A stretch of DNA of 64,000 nucleotides from Amycolatopsis sp. EV170708-02-1. GTDB taxonomy: Bacteria > Actinomycetota > Actinomycetes > Mycobacteriales > Pseudonocardiaceae. Of this stretch, positions 9,354 through 18,456 are shown piece by piece; the stretch's first letter is position 1, and every line of letters begins with the position of its first letter. The stretch covers positions 8,308,001-8,372,000 of the forward strand of contig NZ_CP092497.1 in the NCBI RefSeq assembly GCF_022479115.1, read 5' to 3'. The translations under genes and the position numbers were made by a program. A model generated the notes under the pieces. It saw nothing but the letters and a program-made list of their open reading frames with translations, was not told the origin of the DNA and searched no databases.

Positions 9354-10396
9354 ATCGAGACGATCTGCACCGGCAGGGCCGGATTGGCGGAGAAGTCGAG
9401 CGAGGCCCGTGGGCGTCCGGCGGCGACCACGTGCGCGCCGAGCGCGGCGATCATCGCGCCGTTGTCCGTGCACAGCCGCGGCCGCGGGACCCGCAGGGTG
9501 ATCCCGGCCTCGGCGCAACGCTCGGCGGCGAGTTCGGACAGTCGCGAATTCGCCGCCACGCCACCGGAGATCACCAGCGTGTCCACGCCGTGTTCCTTGG
9601 CCGCGCGGATCGCCTTCATGGTGAGGACGTCGGCGACGGCCTCCTGGAACGACGCGGCGACGTCGTCGACGGGGATGTCCTCGCCGCGGCGCTCCGCGGC
9701 TTCGACCCAGCGCGCGACCGCGGTTTTCAAACCGGAGAAGGAGAAATCGAACTTGGCGTCACGCGGTCCGGTCATCCCCCTGGGGAACGCGATGGCGGCA
9801 CCGTCACCGTTCTTGGCGGCCTTGTCGATGGGCGGGCCGCCGGGATACGGCAGCCCGAGGACGCGGGCGACCTTGTCGTAGGCCTCGCCCGCGGCGTCGT
9901 CCACAGTGGACCCAAGCTCGGTGATCTCGGACGCGATGTCGTCCACCAGCAGCAATTGCGTATGCCCGCCCGAGACGAGCAGGGCGAGGCAGCGCTCGGG
10001 CAACGGGCCGTGCTGGAGCGTGTCGACGGCGATGTGCCCGGCCAGGTGGTTGACCCCGTAGAGCGGGATGTCGAGCGCGGCGGCGTACGCCTTGGCGGCA
10101 GCGACGCCGACGAGCAGCGCGCCGGCGAGACCGGGTCCGGCCGTGACCGCGATGGCGTCCACATCGGACAGTTTCAGGCCTGCCTTGTCGAAGGCGCGTT
10201 CGACCGTCGGGACCATCGCCTCCAGGTGCGCGCGGCTGGCGACCTCGGGCACGACGCCGCCGAAGCGAGCGTGCTGATCGACACTGGAGGCGACCTCGTC
10301 GGCGAGGAGCTCGACCGTGTTGTCGTCGTGCAGGCGGACGAGGCCGACGCCGGTCTCGTCGCACGAACTCTCGATGCCCATGATGATGCGCGGCAT
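9350..10396 (-). CDS. tsaD: tRNA N6-adenosine threonylcarbamoyltransferase TsaD
   Basis: Transfers threonylcarbamoyl to A37 of ANN-decoding tRNAs, with TsaB and TsaE. 348 residues, ATG 10396, overlapping the rimI stop (TAATG). Motifs: [13 protein letters not shown] at the start, the metal-site residues in [10 protein letters not shown] (about 115), [10 protein letters not shown] (about 140), [13 protein letters not shown] (about 163), and [12 protein letters not shown] near the C-terminus. All three t6A genes (tsaD, tsaB, tsaE) lie in this window, with rimI between, as in mycobacteria. Confidence 0.96.
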   Translation of the reverse strand: MPRIIMGIESSCDETGVGLVRLHDDNTVELLADEVASSVDQHARFGGVVPEVASRAHLEAMVPTVERAFDKAGLKLSDVDAIAVTAGPGLAGALLVGVAAAKAYAAALDIPLYGVNHLAGHIAVDTLQHGPLPERCLALLVSGGHTQLLLVDDIASEITELGSTVDDAAGEAYDKVARVLGLPYPGGPPIDKAAKNGDGAAIAFPRGMTGPRDAKFDFSFSGLKTAVARWVEAAERRGEDIPVDDVAASFQEAVADVLTMKAIRAAKEHGVDTLVISGGVAANSRLSELAAERCAEAGITLRVPRPRLCTDNGAMIAALGAHVVAAGRPRASLDFSANPALPVQIVSI

Positions 10397-10874
10397 TAGC
10401 CCGCCACCTCGTCTCGGACCTGGGTCCGCGGGCGGACCATCGTGTAGGCGTCGGCGCCGGAAGGCTGGTAGTAGCGCTTCCGGAGGCCGACACGTTCGAA
10501 ACCGTGCCGCTCGTAGAGCGTGATCGCCGCGTCGTTGTCGGTGCGGACTTCGAGGAAGACCGGTGCGGCGAGCTCGTCCGCGCGGTCGAGGAGCGCCTTG
10601 AGGAGGACGGTGCCGATGCCCTTGCGCTGGTGGCCGGGATCGACGCCGATCGTGTGGATGCTCGCCTCGTAGTCGCCGCGGCGGCCGACGACGGCGAGCC
10701 CGGCGTAACCGATCACCTCGTCGCTTTCCTCCGGACGGGCGACGAGATAGTGGCCGCCCGCGTCGAGTTCCGCGTGGAAGGCGTAGGCGGTCCACGGCGA
10801 ATCGCCGGGGAAGAGGATCTTCTCTATCTCGACACAGCGGGGATGTCCTTGCGGCGTAAGGGTTCCAGCCTCAC
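10396..10874 (-). CDS. rimI: Ribosomal protein alanine acetyltransferase RimI, apparent frameshift
   Basis: GNAT N-acetyltransferase that modifies ribosomal protein bS18 in the classic case. The gene opens at GTG 10874, overlapping the tsaB stop (GTGA), with [12 protein letters not shown]; the rest of the family sequence ([20 protein letters not shown], then [20 protein letters not shown] with the acetyl-CoA loop, then [19 protein letters not shown]) is in another frame. The two frames join cleanly if one base is added in the G run at 10839-10842. The span is 479 nt; 480 would give 159 residues, normal for RimI. Either a sequencing error (preferred) or a recent mutation. Confidence 0.8.
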
Positions 10875-11530
10875 GGCGTGGTCACCTTCTTGCGCGCGGC
10901 CGGCTCGACGGCGTCGGGGCGGCGGAGGTAGAGGGGGGTGAGCGGGGCGGGCTCGCTGTTGAAGTCCTTGTGGGCGGCCTTGACCAGCCCGATGGGTGAC
11001 GGGAAGCGCGGCTCGATCGGCTGGACGCCGAGGGCGTCCGCGTAGAGGAGGGCGCCGTCGCCCGCCGCGACCTTGAGAGTGGTCTGGAGGTCCGCGGGCC
11101 GCTCGACGTGGGGGCCGTCGGTGCGGGAGCCGTCGGCGGCGTACGCGGCCCAGTAGACCTCGCGGCGCCTCGCGTCGGTGAGGACGAGGAAGGGCGCTTC
11201 GCCGGGGGCGACGTCGGCGGCGATGGCGTCGAGACTGCAGACCGGGTAGGCGGGGATGCCGAGGGCGTGGGCGAGCGACGCGGCGGTGGCCATGCCGGCG
11301 CGAAGGCCGGTGAAGGGGCCGGGGCCGACGCCGCAGACGATGGCGTCGAGGTCGCGAAGCGTGACGCCCGCGGCCTTGACGGCTTCGAGGGCGTGCGGCG
11401 TGATCAGCTCGCCGTGGGCGCGCGGGTCGACCGTGACGCGGTCGCCGCGCGACTCCAGGACGTCGCCGTCCAGGGCGACGAGGCCCGCGGTGACCGCCGG
11501 GGTCGAGGTGTCGATGGCCAGTACCAGCAC
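10871..11530 (-). CDS. tsaB: tRNA threonylcarbamoyladenosine partner protein TsaB
   Basis: Inactive paralogue of TsaD that scaffolds the t6A complex. 219 residues, GTG 11530. Motifs: MLVLAIDTSTPAVTAGL at the start and VGPGPFTGLRAGMATAASLA near residue 68, both typical of TsaB. It overlaps the start of rimI by four bases and three palindromic repeats lie just upstream of it. Confidence 0.94.
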   Translation of the reverse strand: MLVLAIDTSTPAVTAGLVALDGDVLESRGDRVTVDPRAHGELITPHALEAVKAAGVTLRDLDAIVCGVGPGPFTGLRAGMATAASLAHALGIPAYPVCSLDAIAADVAPGEAPFLVLTDARRREVYWAAYAADGSRTDGPHVERPADLQTTLKVAAGDGALLYADALGVQPIEPRFPSPIGLVKAAHKDFNSEPAPLTPLYLRRPDAVEPAARKKVTTP

Positions 11531-11562
11531 GGTTACCCAGCCTACGACCAGCGCCCCGGAGC

Positions 11563-11694
11563 GCGTTTAGCGGGCTAAACGCGATCAGGTGACGCGGCCG
11601 CTCCTACCGGGCCAGATCGCGTTTAGCCCGCTAAACGCGATCCGGTGGGCCTCCACCTTCCGGACCCACAGATCGCGATTAGGGGGCTAAACGC
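11563..11694. repeat. Three palindromic repeats at 56 bp pitch
   Basis: Copies at 11563-11582 (GCGTTTAGCGGGCTAAACGC), 11619-11638 (GCGTTTAGCCCGCTAAACGC) and 11675-11694 (GCGATTAGGGGGCTAAACGC). Start-to-start spacing is exactly 56 bp both times, with 36 bp spacers. They fill the divergent gap between tsaB and the acyl-CoA synthetase gene. Confidence 0.9.
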
Positions 11695-11815
11695 AGGTCG
11701 GCGGGGGTGTGTGAAGCAGGTCGCAGGGCGCGGGCGGGCGGCGACGGTACGGTTCGGAAGCGGGGTTCCTTGGCTCCAAGTGCCCCGGCAGGCGGAGTCG
11801 AGCAGGAGGTCACAC

Positions 11816-13233
11816 GTGCCCGATCGGTTGTTCCCCACGCTGGCGAGCGGCTCCGACAAGGAGGCGCTCCGCTTCGGCGACACCTCCCTCACCTACGTCG
11901 ACGTCGCGGCCATCGCCGGCACACTCGCCCGCGACCTGCCGGGCGGCCGCGTCGCCGTCTGGGCGACGCCCTCGGCGCACACCAGCGTCGCCGTGATCGC
12001 CGCCCTGCTCGCGGGCGTCCCCGCCATCCCGCTCAACCCGAAGATCGGCGAGCGCGAGCTCGCGCACATCCTCACCGACAGCGAACCCGTCCTCGTCCTC
12101 GCCGAACCGGGCGCCGACCTGCCCGCCGATCTCGACGGCGTGCCGCGGCGCGACATCTTTCTCGAAGGCGCACCGGTTGATCTCCCCGCGGAACCGGACG
12201 CCGAGGCCCCGGCGCTGATCGTCTACACCTCCGGCACCACCGGCCCGCCCAAGGGCGTCGTCCTCCCCCGGCGCGCGATCGCCACCACTCTCGACGCGCT
12301 CGAGGACGCATGGGAGTGGACCGCCGACGACGTCCTGGTCCACGGTCTCCCGCTGTTCCACGTGCACGGCCTGATCCTCGGCATTCTCGGGCCGCTCCGG
12401 CGCGGCGGCTCGGTGCGGCATCTCGGTCGCTTCTCCACCGAAGGCGTCACACGCGAACTCGCCACCGGCGCGACGATGATGTTCGGCGTCCCGACGATGT
12501 ATCACCGCATCGCGAGCGAAGTCGGCGAAGATCCGTCGCTCGCCGAAGCGCTCAGCAACGCCCGGCTGCTCGTCTCCGGATCGGCCGCGCTGCCCGTGCA
12601 CGACCACCAGCGCATCACCGCGGCGACCGGCAGGCGCGTGATCGAGCGCTACGGGATGACCGAGACCCTCATGAACACCAGCATCCGCGCCGACGGCGAG
12701 CACGTTCCCGGCACAGTCGGTGTCCCGCTGCGCGGCGTCGATCTGCGCCTCGTCGACGAATCGGGCGCGCCTGTCGAGGAGGTCGAGACCGTCGGCGAGA
12801 TCCAGGTCCGCGGCCCGAACCTGTTCACCGAGTACCTCAACCGCCCGAAGCCACCGAAGCCGCCTTCGACGACGGCTGGTTCCGGACCGGCGACATGGCG
12901 ACCCGCGACGCGGCCGGGTACGTGAAGATCGTCGGCCGGAAGGCGACGGATCTGATCAAGAGCGGCGGCTACAAGATCGGCGCCGGCGAGATCGAGAACG
13001 CGCTCATGGAGCATCCCGGCGTCGCGGAGGTCGCGGTGACCGGCGAGCCCGACGACGACCTCGGCGAGCGCATCGTGGCCTGGGTGGTGCCCGACGGGGA
13101 ACGCCCGGCGGAGTCGGAGCTCGCCGACCACGTCTCCCGCCTGTTGTCGCCGCACAAACGGCCTCGCGTCGTCCGCTATCTGGAAGCGTTGCCGCGCAAC
13201 GACATGGGCAAGGTCATGAAGCGGGCGCTCTGA
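11816..13233 (+). CDS. MatB-like acyl-CoA (malonyl-CoA) synthetase, apparent frameshift
   Basis: Adenylate-forming enzyme that should activate a carboxylic acid, perhaps malonate, as its CoA thioester. GTG 11816 with an AGGAGG upstream. Motifs: VYTSGTTGPPKGV (about residue 140, ATP loop), ERYGMTETLMNTS (about 280, the MatB-like form), GWFRTGD (about 354), SGGYKIGAGEIE, and the C-terminal lysine in NDMGKVMKRAL. The frame breaks at 12844-12847: the sequence reads CCCGAAG where CCCGGAAG would keep frame (NRPEATEAAFDD). With that base it is 472 residues, normal. Its stop overlaps the carboxyltransferase start (TGATG). Specificity for malonate is from motif similarity only. Confidence 0.8.
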
Positions 13234-14563
13234 TGAGCAGGCCCTCGGCGCGGTCTGTCATCAAGGAGATCGCGACCGGTTTCGAAGAGCTGGACGTCCC
13301 GCGTTCCGAGGAGCCGGACGACGGGCCGATCGGCTGGCCGGGCTATCGCTCGGCACGCGAGGCCGCCGAGGAACGGACCGGCGAGAGCGAGTCCGTGCTC
13401 TGTGGGACCGCCAGGATCGGTGAGGTCGAGGCGATGGTGATCGCTTTCGAGTTCGCCTTCCTGGGCGGTTCGATCGGTCAGCGGACCGGTGATCGCGTCG
13501 AGGCGGCGTTCGCGCGGGCCGTCGAGTCCCGGATGCCGGTGGTTTCGCTGATCGCGACCGGCGGCAGCCGCATGCAGCACGGGATGCGGGCGCTTTCGCA
13601 GTTGCAGCGCATCGCGCGGGCAGCGGCCGGGGCCCGGTCGGTGCCGCAGATCTCGGTGCTGCGGGATCCGACCACGGGTGGTGGCTGGGCGACGCTCGGT
13701 GCAAGCGCCGACGTAATCCTCGCGCTGCCCGGAGCGCAGGTCGGCTTCGCCGGTTCTCGCGTGCGGCCCGCTGGCGCGTCCGCGGAGGCGTACACGGCCG
13801 AGGCGAAACTGGCGTGGGGCCAGGTCGATCAGATCGTGACGCCTGCCGAGCTCCCTTCGACGCTGGAACGGTGGCTGCGCCTACTGGCTTCGTCGACGAC
13901 GGAAGCCGCCGAACCCCCGGAGCGCTCGGGTCCACAGACCTGCCCGACAGCGGATGGGATGCGGTCCAGGCTGCGCGCTCTGCTGAGCGACCGAGGGCTG
14001 CGGAATACCTCGACTCGTATTTCGACTGGCGTGAGGAGCTCTCAGGCGACAGGTGCGGCGGAGTCGACTCAGGTGTCTTGTGCGGCTTCGGCTGGCGAGG
14101 CGGCCGAGCGATCGCGTACGCGGCGCAGTGCGGAACGCCGACGCTGCCCGCGGGGTTTCGCACTGCGGCTCGTCTGGTGCGGCTCGCGTCGAGGCTCGGG
14201 GTCCCGGTGCTCACCCTCGTCGACACTCCCGGAGCGTCAAACGACGAGGCGGCCGAGCGGACCGGTGCGGGCGCGGCCATCGCGGAGTTGTTCGAGGCGG
14301 TCGCGAGCGCGGCCGTGCCGATCACGACGCTGGTGATCGGGGAGGGCGGTTCCGGGGGCGCGCTCGCGTTCGCGGCGCCAGGGTCGACCTGGGTGACGCC
14401 CAACGCGTACTTCTCGGTGACGTCGCCGGAAGCGGCCGCGGCGATCCTCAAGCTGCCCGCGGACGAGGTCCCCGCTCTCGCGGATCGGCTGCGGCTACGC
14501 CCCCAAGACCTGGTCGACCTGGGGATCGCGCGCTCCGTCGTGAAGCCCGCGGATCGCGTTTAG
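13233..14563 (+). CDS. Carboxyltransferase with fused beta and alpha halves, apparent frameshift
   Basis: Carboxyl transferase domain protein related to acetyl-CoA carboxylase AccD/AccA or malonate decarboxylase subunits. The N-terminal half has the crotonase-fold beta part (EFAFLGGSIGQRTGDRVEAA, SLIATGGSRMQHGM, GGGWATLGASADVILALP); the C-terminal half has the alpha part (LTLVDTPGASNDEAAERTG, VIGEGGSGGALAFAAPG). The frames split near 13919-13924, where GAGCGCTC would stay in frame as GAGGCGCTC. Coupled to the MatB-like gene, so the pair probably handles malonyl-CoA (inference). The stop codon TAG at 14561-14563 belongs to a palindromic repeat (last residues ADRV). Confidence 0.75.
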
Positions 14564-14651
14564 CCCGCGAAACGCAGGTCGCACCGCACAATCGCGATTA
14601 GGGGGCTAAACGCACGTCGGGCGGCCAGATCGCGATTAGCCCGCTAAACGC
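14556..14651. repeat. Three palindromic repeats at 38 bp pitch
   Basis: Copies at 14556-14575 (GCGTTTAGCCCGCGAAACGC, one arm changed), 14594-14613 (GCGATTAGGGGGCTAAACGC) and 14632-14651 (GCGATTAGCCCGCTAAACGC). Spacing is 38 bp twice, spacers 18 bp. The first supplies the stop of the carboxyltransferase gene, the last the C-terminus and stop of tsaE, so this array fills the whole convergent junction. Confidence 0.92.
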
Positions 14652-15100
14652 AGGTCGGGCGTGCGGGCCGCCCAAGTGCCGTGCGGCTCCAGGGTGACCT
14701 CGCGGACATCGTCTTCGCGGCGCTCCAGGCGGACGACGAGGTAGTCGTCCGACAGGCGCTCGGCGGCTCCCTCGCCCCATTCGACGACCAGCGCCGATCG
14801 CTCCAGTTCGGTGTCGAGGTCCAGGTCGTCCAGCTGCGAGAGATCCCCGCCGAGCCGGTACGCGTCGACGTGCACCAGCGCGACCCCCGCCGCGCCCGCC
14901 GGATGCACCCGGGCCAGCACGAACGTCGGCGAGCTGACCCGCCCGCCGACGCCGAGACCGTCCGCGATCCCGCGGGTCAGTGTCGTCTTGCCCGCCCCGA
15001 GCGGCCCGGAGAGCAGCACCAGATCGCCCGCGCGCAGCGAACGTCCCAGCTCGCGCCCGAAATCCATCGTCGATTCGGGGGTCGGGAAAGCGAAATTCAT
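14636..15100 (-). CDS. tsaE: tRNA t6A biosynthesis ATPase TsaE
   Basis: Small P-loop ATPase that drives the TsaB-TsaD complex. 154 residues from ATG 15100, which overlaps the hydrolase stop (TGATG). Walker A is SGPLGAGKTTLTRG near residue 36; SSPTFVLARVH near 57 and HVDAYRLG near 77 are typical; VEWGEGAAERL near 110 completes the fold. The last residues (LRLAG) and the TAA come from a palindromic repeat. Confidence 0.93.
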   Translation of the reverse strand: MNFAFPTPESTMDFGRELGRSLRAGDLVLLSGPLGAGKTTLTRGIADGLGVGGRVSSPTFVLARVHPAGAAGVALVHVDAYRLGGDLSQLDDLDLDTELERSALVVEWGEGAAERLSDDYLVVRLERREDDVREVTLEPHGTWAARTPDLRLAG

Positions 15101-16196
15101 CAGCGTTGCCACCACCAGGTCCGCCGTTCGGAAGTCTCACCATCGGTGCCCGTGCACCGTTGCACCAGGTCGATCAGGTGGCTGTTCACCAGTTCGGGTT
15201 GTTCCAGCTGCACCATGTGTCCCGCGCCGCGCACGCGCACCAGCTCCGCGTCGGGCAGCTCCGCCGCGATCCGCTCGGCGTGCGCGATCGGCGTGAACCG
15301 GTCGGAATCCCCGCCGACGACCAGCACGTGCGCGTGCTTCAACCCGGCGAGCGCGGCGTACCGGTTGTGGCTGCCGAGCGTGTCGACGAAGTTCACGAGC
15401 CCACGTACCGGCGTCACTTCGAGCATTTCCAGCATGAAGTCGACGAGCCGCGGCGACACGTCCCGGCTGCCGAAAGCCAGCCTGCGCACGGCTTGCCGGG
15501 TCAGCTGCCCGCCCGCCGCCCGCACGAATTCGACGAGCCCCGGCTGCCAACCGGCCAGTCCGCCGACGCCGCGCGTGAGCGGGTTGTACTTCGAGAGCAG
15601 TGATCTCGGTAGCCCCGAGCGCCGACCTCGCCTGCCGCGGTCGCGATGAACGCGACGCCGCAAACACGGTCGTCGAACAGTTCGGGATGCTCCGCGGCGA
15701 GCTCCATGATCACCATGCCGCCCATCGAGTGCCCCATGAGCACGATGGGCCCCTCCGGCACCACCGAACGCAGGACCATGTCGAGGTCGCGCGCCAGCTG
15801 CTCGATGGTGCTGGTCTCGGCGGTCGCGGCGCCGGATTGCCCGTGCCCGCGATGGTCGTAGTAGACCTGACGCACCCGCGGCAGCTTCAGCGAAGCGAGG
15901 TCTCGCCGCTGAAAGTGCCAGCAGCGCTTCGACAACGCGAAACCGTGCACACCGACGACGGTCAGCTCCGGTTCTCCCCCATCGGCCGGATCGATCTCCT
16001 CGACCGCGAGCGGCGTACCGTCCTCCGCCGCCACTGTCGACGTCCGATCCGGTGCGAGGTCCCCCAACGGCTCGTCCACGAACGGATCCTCACTCTGCCG
16101 CCGCTGCTGTGCGGCGACGGCGATCGCGGCGGCGGTGCCGGTGGCCACCGCCCCGACCCCGCCGACGATGGCCAGCAGTCTTCGTGAAGGTGTCAC
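15100..16196 (-). CDS. Membrane-anchored alpha/beta hydrolase, apparent frameshift
   Basis: GTG 16196 overlaps the alr stop (GTGA). Residues about 8-28 are a signal anchor (AIVGGVGAVATGTAAAIAVA). Hydrolase marks: VVGVHGFALSKRCWHF (oxyanion region), YYDHRGHGQSG, nucleophile elbow MGHSMGGMV, and in the second frame DSDRFTP and GAGHMVQLEQPE with the catalytic His. The frame breaks at 15613-15616 where GCTCGGGGCTA would need one more G. Corrected length is 365 residues. The alr-hydrolase-tsaE order matches other actinomycetes. Substrate unknown. Confidence 0.82.
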
Positions 16197-17332
16197 GAGC
16201 CTGCCTCCAGATACGTTCGGCGGATTCGCGGCCGGTACATCGAAGTCACGATCTCGTAGTCGATCGTCCCCAGCTTGTCGGCCCATTCCCGGGCTGTCGG
16301 CTCGCCGGACGCGCCTCGGCCGAAGAGGATCACTTCGCTGCCGACGGCCGGTTCTTCGTCGCCGCAGTCGACGATCAGCTGGTCCATACAGACCCGGCCG
16401 ACGACCGGCCGCCGCTTCCCGGCGAGCCAGACGTCCATGCGGCCGGACAGCGACCGCGGCACGCCGTCGGCGTATCCGACCGGGACCAGGGCGAGCGTGG
16501 TGTCGCGCTCGGCCGTCCAGCTGTGGCCGTACGAGACCGATTCGCCGGATGGGATCCGCTTCGTGAGCACGACCGACGATTTGAAGGTCATCGCCGGGCA
16601 CAGATCGTCGTCGGTGGGCACTGGGTTCAGCCCGTAGATCGCGATCCCGGGGCGCACGAGGTCGAAATGCAGGTCGGGCCTGGTCAGCACGGCGGCGGAG
16701 TTCGCGATATGCCGCATCGGGTTCAGGCCGGCGGCGCGGGCGATGTCGTAGGCCTCGTCGAACCGCTTCGCCTGCGCGTCGATGGAGGGATGGCCGGGCT
16801 CGTCGGCGCACGCGAGGTGCGACCAGATCGCGACGACCTCGATGAGCGGCTTCGCGGCCGCCGCGGCCTTGACCAGGGCCGGCCATTCCGCAGGTGGGCA
16901 GCCGTTTCGGGACAGCCCGGTGTCGATCTTGAGGTGAACCCTGCAGATCGCGTTTAGCCCGCTAAAGTCGCGTGCCCGCCGCGCGCCGTCGGCCACACGG
17001 GCCAGCTCGTCCAGGGAGCTCACGGCGACGTCGATGTCTTCGGCGACAGCGGGCGCGAAGTCGGCTTCGGGGGTGTCGAGCCAGCTGAAGAGCCGGGCGC
17101 CGATCCCGGCCCGGCGCAGCGCGAGCGCTTCGCCGAGGGAACAGGTGCCCAGCCAGGTGGCCCCGCCCTCGACGGCGGCCCGGGCGACCTCGAGGGCTCC
17201 GTGCCCGTAGCCGTCGGCCTTGACCACGGCCATCGTCTGGGCCGAGGGGGCGCGGGAAGCGAGCAGGGCGACGTTGTGCCGGATGGCGGACAGGTCGATG
17301 ACGACCTCGGCACGTGGGAAACTGGCGGTCAT
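16193..17332 (-). CDS. alr: Alanine racemase with repeat-derived insertion
   Basis: PLP enzyme making D-alanine for peptidoglycan. 379 residues, ATG 17332. The PLP lysine is K38 in VVKADGYGHG, the second catalytic residue the Tyr in SYGHSWTAE, and HLKIDTGLSRNG is conserved. Residues 121-130 (RDFSGLNAIC) are encoded by a palindromic repeat between the ARVADGARR helix and RVHLKIDTGL, where other alanine racemases have only a short link. The repeat is in the open frame so the enzyme can stay active. A 12 bp inverted repeat spans the start codon. Confidence 0.95.
   Translation of the reverse strand: MTASFPRAEVVIDLSAIRHNVALLASRAPSAQTMAVVKADGYGHGALEVARAAVEGGATWLGTCSLGEALALRRAGIGARLFSWLDTPEADFAPAVAEDIDVAVSSLDELARVADGARRARDFSGLNAICRVHLKIDTGLSRNGCPPAEWPALVKAAAAAKPLIEVVAIWSHLACADEPGHPSIDAQAKRFDEAYDIARAAGLNPMRHIANSAAVLTRPDLHFDLVRPGIAIYGLNPVPTDDDLCPAMTFKSSVVLTKRIPSGESVSYGHSWTAERDTTLALVPVGYADGVPRSLSGRMDVWLAGKRRPVVGRVCMDQLIVDCGDEEPAVGSEVILFGRGASGEPTAREWADKLGTIDYEIVTSMYRPRIRRTYLEAGS
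16950..16971. repeat. Palindromic repeat inside alr
   Basis: Left arm GCGTTTAGC, right arm GCTAAAGTCGC. Read on the gene strand it gives RDFSGLNAI, the stop-free frame, so it adds about ten residues to alanine racemase without breaking it. Confidence 0.92.
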
Positions 17333-17352
17333 AACGACCACCAGTTTCCCAC
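17314..17352. promoter_or_regulatory. 12 bp inverted repeat across the alr start codon
   Basis: GTGGGAAACTGG (17314-17325) and CCAGTTTCCCAC (17341-17352) are perfect inverted copies with the alr ATG (17332) in the 15-base centre. In the mRNA this could form a hairpin hiding the start; in DNA it could be an operator. Only the symmetry is seen; the function is inferred. Confidence 0.5.
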
Positions 17353-17360
17353 GAACCGGC

Positions 17361-18452
17361 TCAGGACAGGCGCGCCCCGTCGGTGGCGGAGAACACGTGC
17401 AGCTCGTCGGGACGGATCCGCAGGTGCAGGGTGTCGCCCATGGTCGGCGGTGTGCGCGGGTCCACCCGGGTGACGACGTTCGACTTCGAGCCCTCGGCGT
17501 CGGTCTCGGCGAGCTTGCCGTAGACGTACGCGTCCGAGCCGAGTTCCTCGACGAGGTCCACCTTGATCGGCAGGGTGCCGTCTTCGCTGGTCGTCACCTC
17601 GAGCGACTCGGGACGGAAGCCGAGGGTGACCGTGTCGCCATCGGCCTTGGCGAGGATCTCGCGAGTCAGCGGCACCCGGGCGCCGCCCAGCTCAGCACCG
17701 TCTTCGGTGAGCTTCGCGGTGACGAGGTTCATCGCGGGCGAGCCGATGAAACCGGCGACGAAAGCGTTTGCGGGCTTGTCGTACAGGGCGCGCGGGGTGT
17801 CGCACTGCTGCAGGAGACCGTCCGAGAGAACGGCGACCCGGTCGCCCATCGTCATGGCCTCGACCTGGTCGTGCGTGACGTACACGGTGGTGACGCCGAG
17901 GCGGCGCTGCAGCGCGGCGATCTGCGTACGGGTGGAGACACGCAGCTTCGCGTCGAGGTTCGACAGCGGCTCGTCCATGAGGAAGACCTGCGGCTCGCGC
18001 ACGATGGCGCGGCCCATGGCGACGCGCTGGCGCTGACCACCGGAGAGCGCCTTCGGCTTGCGGTCGAGGTACTGCTCGATGTCGAGCAGCTTGGCCGCGT
18101 CGAGCACCTTCTGCTTGATCTCCGAAGCCGGGCGGCCCGCGATCTTCAGCGCGAAGCCCATGTTCTGGCCCACGGTCATATGCGGGTACAGCGCGTAGTT
18201 CTGGAACACCATCGCGATGTCGCGGGCGCGGGGCGGCAGCTGCGTGACGTCGCGGTCGCCGATCCAGACGGCGCCTTCGTCGATGTCTTCGAGCCCGGCG
18301 AGCATCCGCAGGCTGGTGGACTTGCCACAGCCGGACGGCCCGACCAGCACGAGGAACTCGCCATCGGCGATCTCGAGGTCGAGTGCGTCCACGGCGGGCC
18401 GCTCGGAGCCCGCGTAGCGCCGGGTCGCCTTGTCGTAGGTGATCGTGGCCAT
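17361..18452 (-). CDS. Sugar ABC transporter ATPase (MsiK/UgpC type)
   Basis: ATP-binding subunit that powers carbohydrate importers, 363 residues, ATG 18452. Walker A GPSGCGKSTSL near residue 38, Q-loop VFQNYALYPHMTVGQN, signature LSGGQRQRVAMG, Walker B VFLMDEPLSNLDA, switch VTHDQVEAM, then a C-terminal OB-type regulatory domain (LGFRPESLEV). It is four bases after xylB in an apparent DeoR-xylB-ATPase operon. No permease or binding protein is nearby; such ATPases often serve several importers. Confidence 0.9.
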   Translation of the reverse strand: MATITYDKATRRYAGSERPAVDALDLEIADGEFLVLVGPSGCGKSTSLRMLAGLEDIDEGAVWIGDRDVTQLPPRARDIAMVFQNYALYPHMTVGQNMGFALKIAGRPASEIKQKVLDAAKLLDIEQYLDRKPKALSGGQRQRVAMGRAIVREPQVFLMDEPLSNLDAKLRVSTRTQIAALQRRLGVTTVYVTHDQVEAMTMGDRVAVLSDGLLQQCDTPRALYDKPANAFVAGFIGSPAMNLVTAKLTEDGAELGGARVPLTREILAKADGDTVTLGFRPESLEVTTSEDGTLPIKVDLVEELGSDAYVYGKLAETDAEGSKSNVVTRVDPRTPPTMGDTLHLRIRPDELHVFSATDGARLS

Positions 18453-18456
18453 CGGT

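Noticed and set aside
10393..10406. GGCATTAGCCCGCC at the tsaD/rimI junction as another repeat copy
   Set aside because: It matches only TTAGCCCG by chance; the second arm and the flanks are missing, and the bases are explained by the rimI stop and tsaD start.
10396..10874. Programmed ribosomal frameshift in rimI
   Set aside because: Six similar breaks occur in unrelated genes of the window, and no slippery heptamer is evident; a shared technical cause is simpler.
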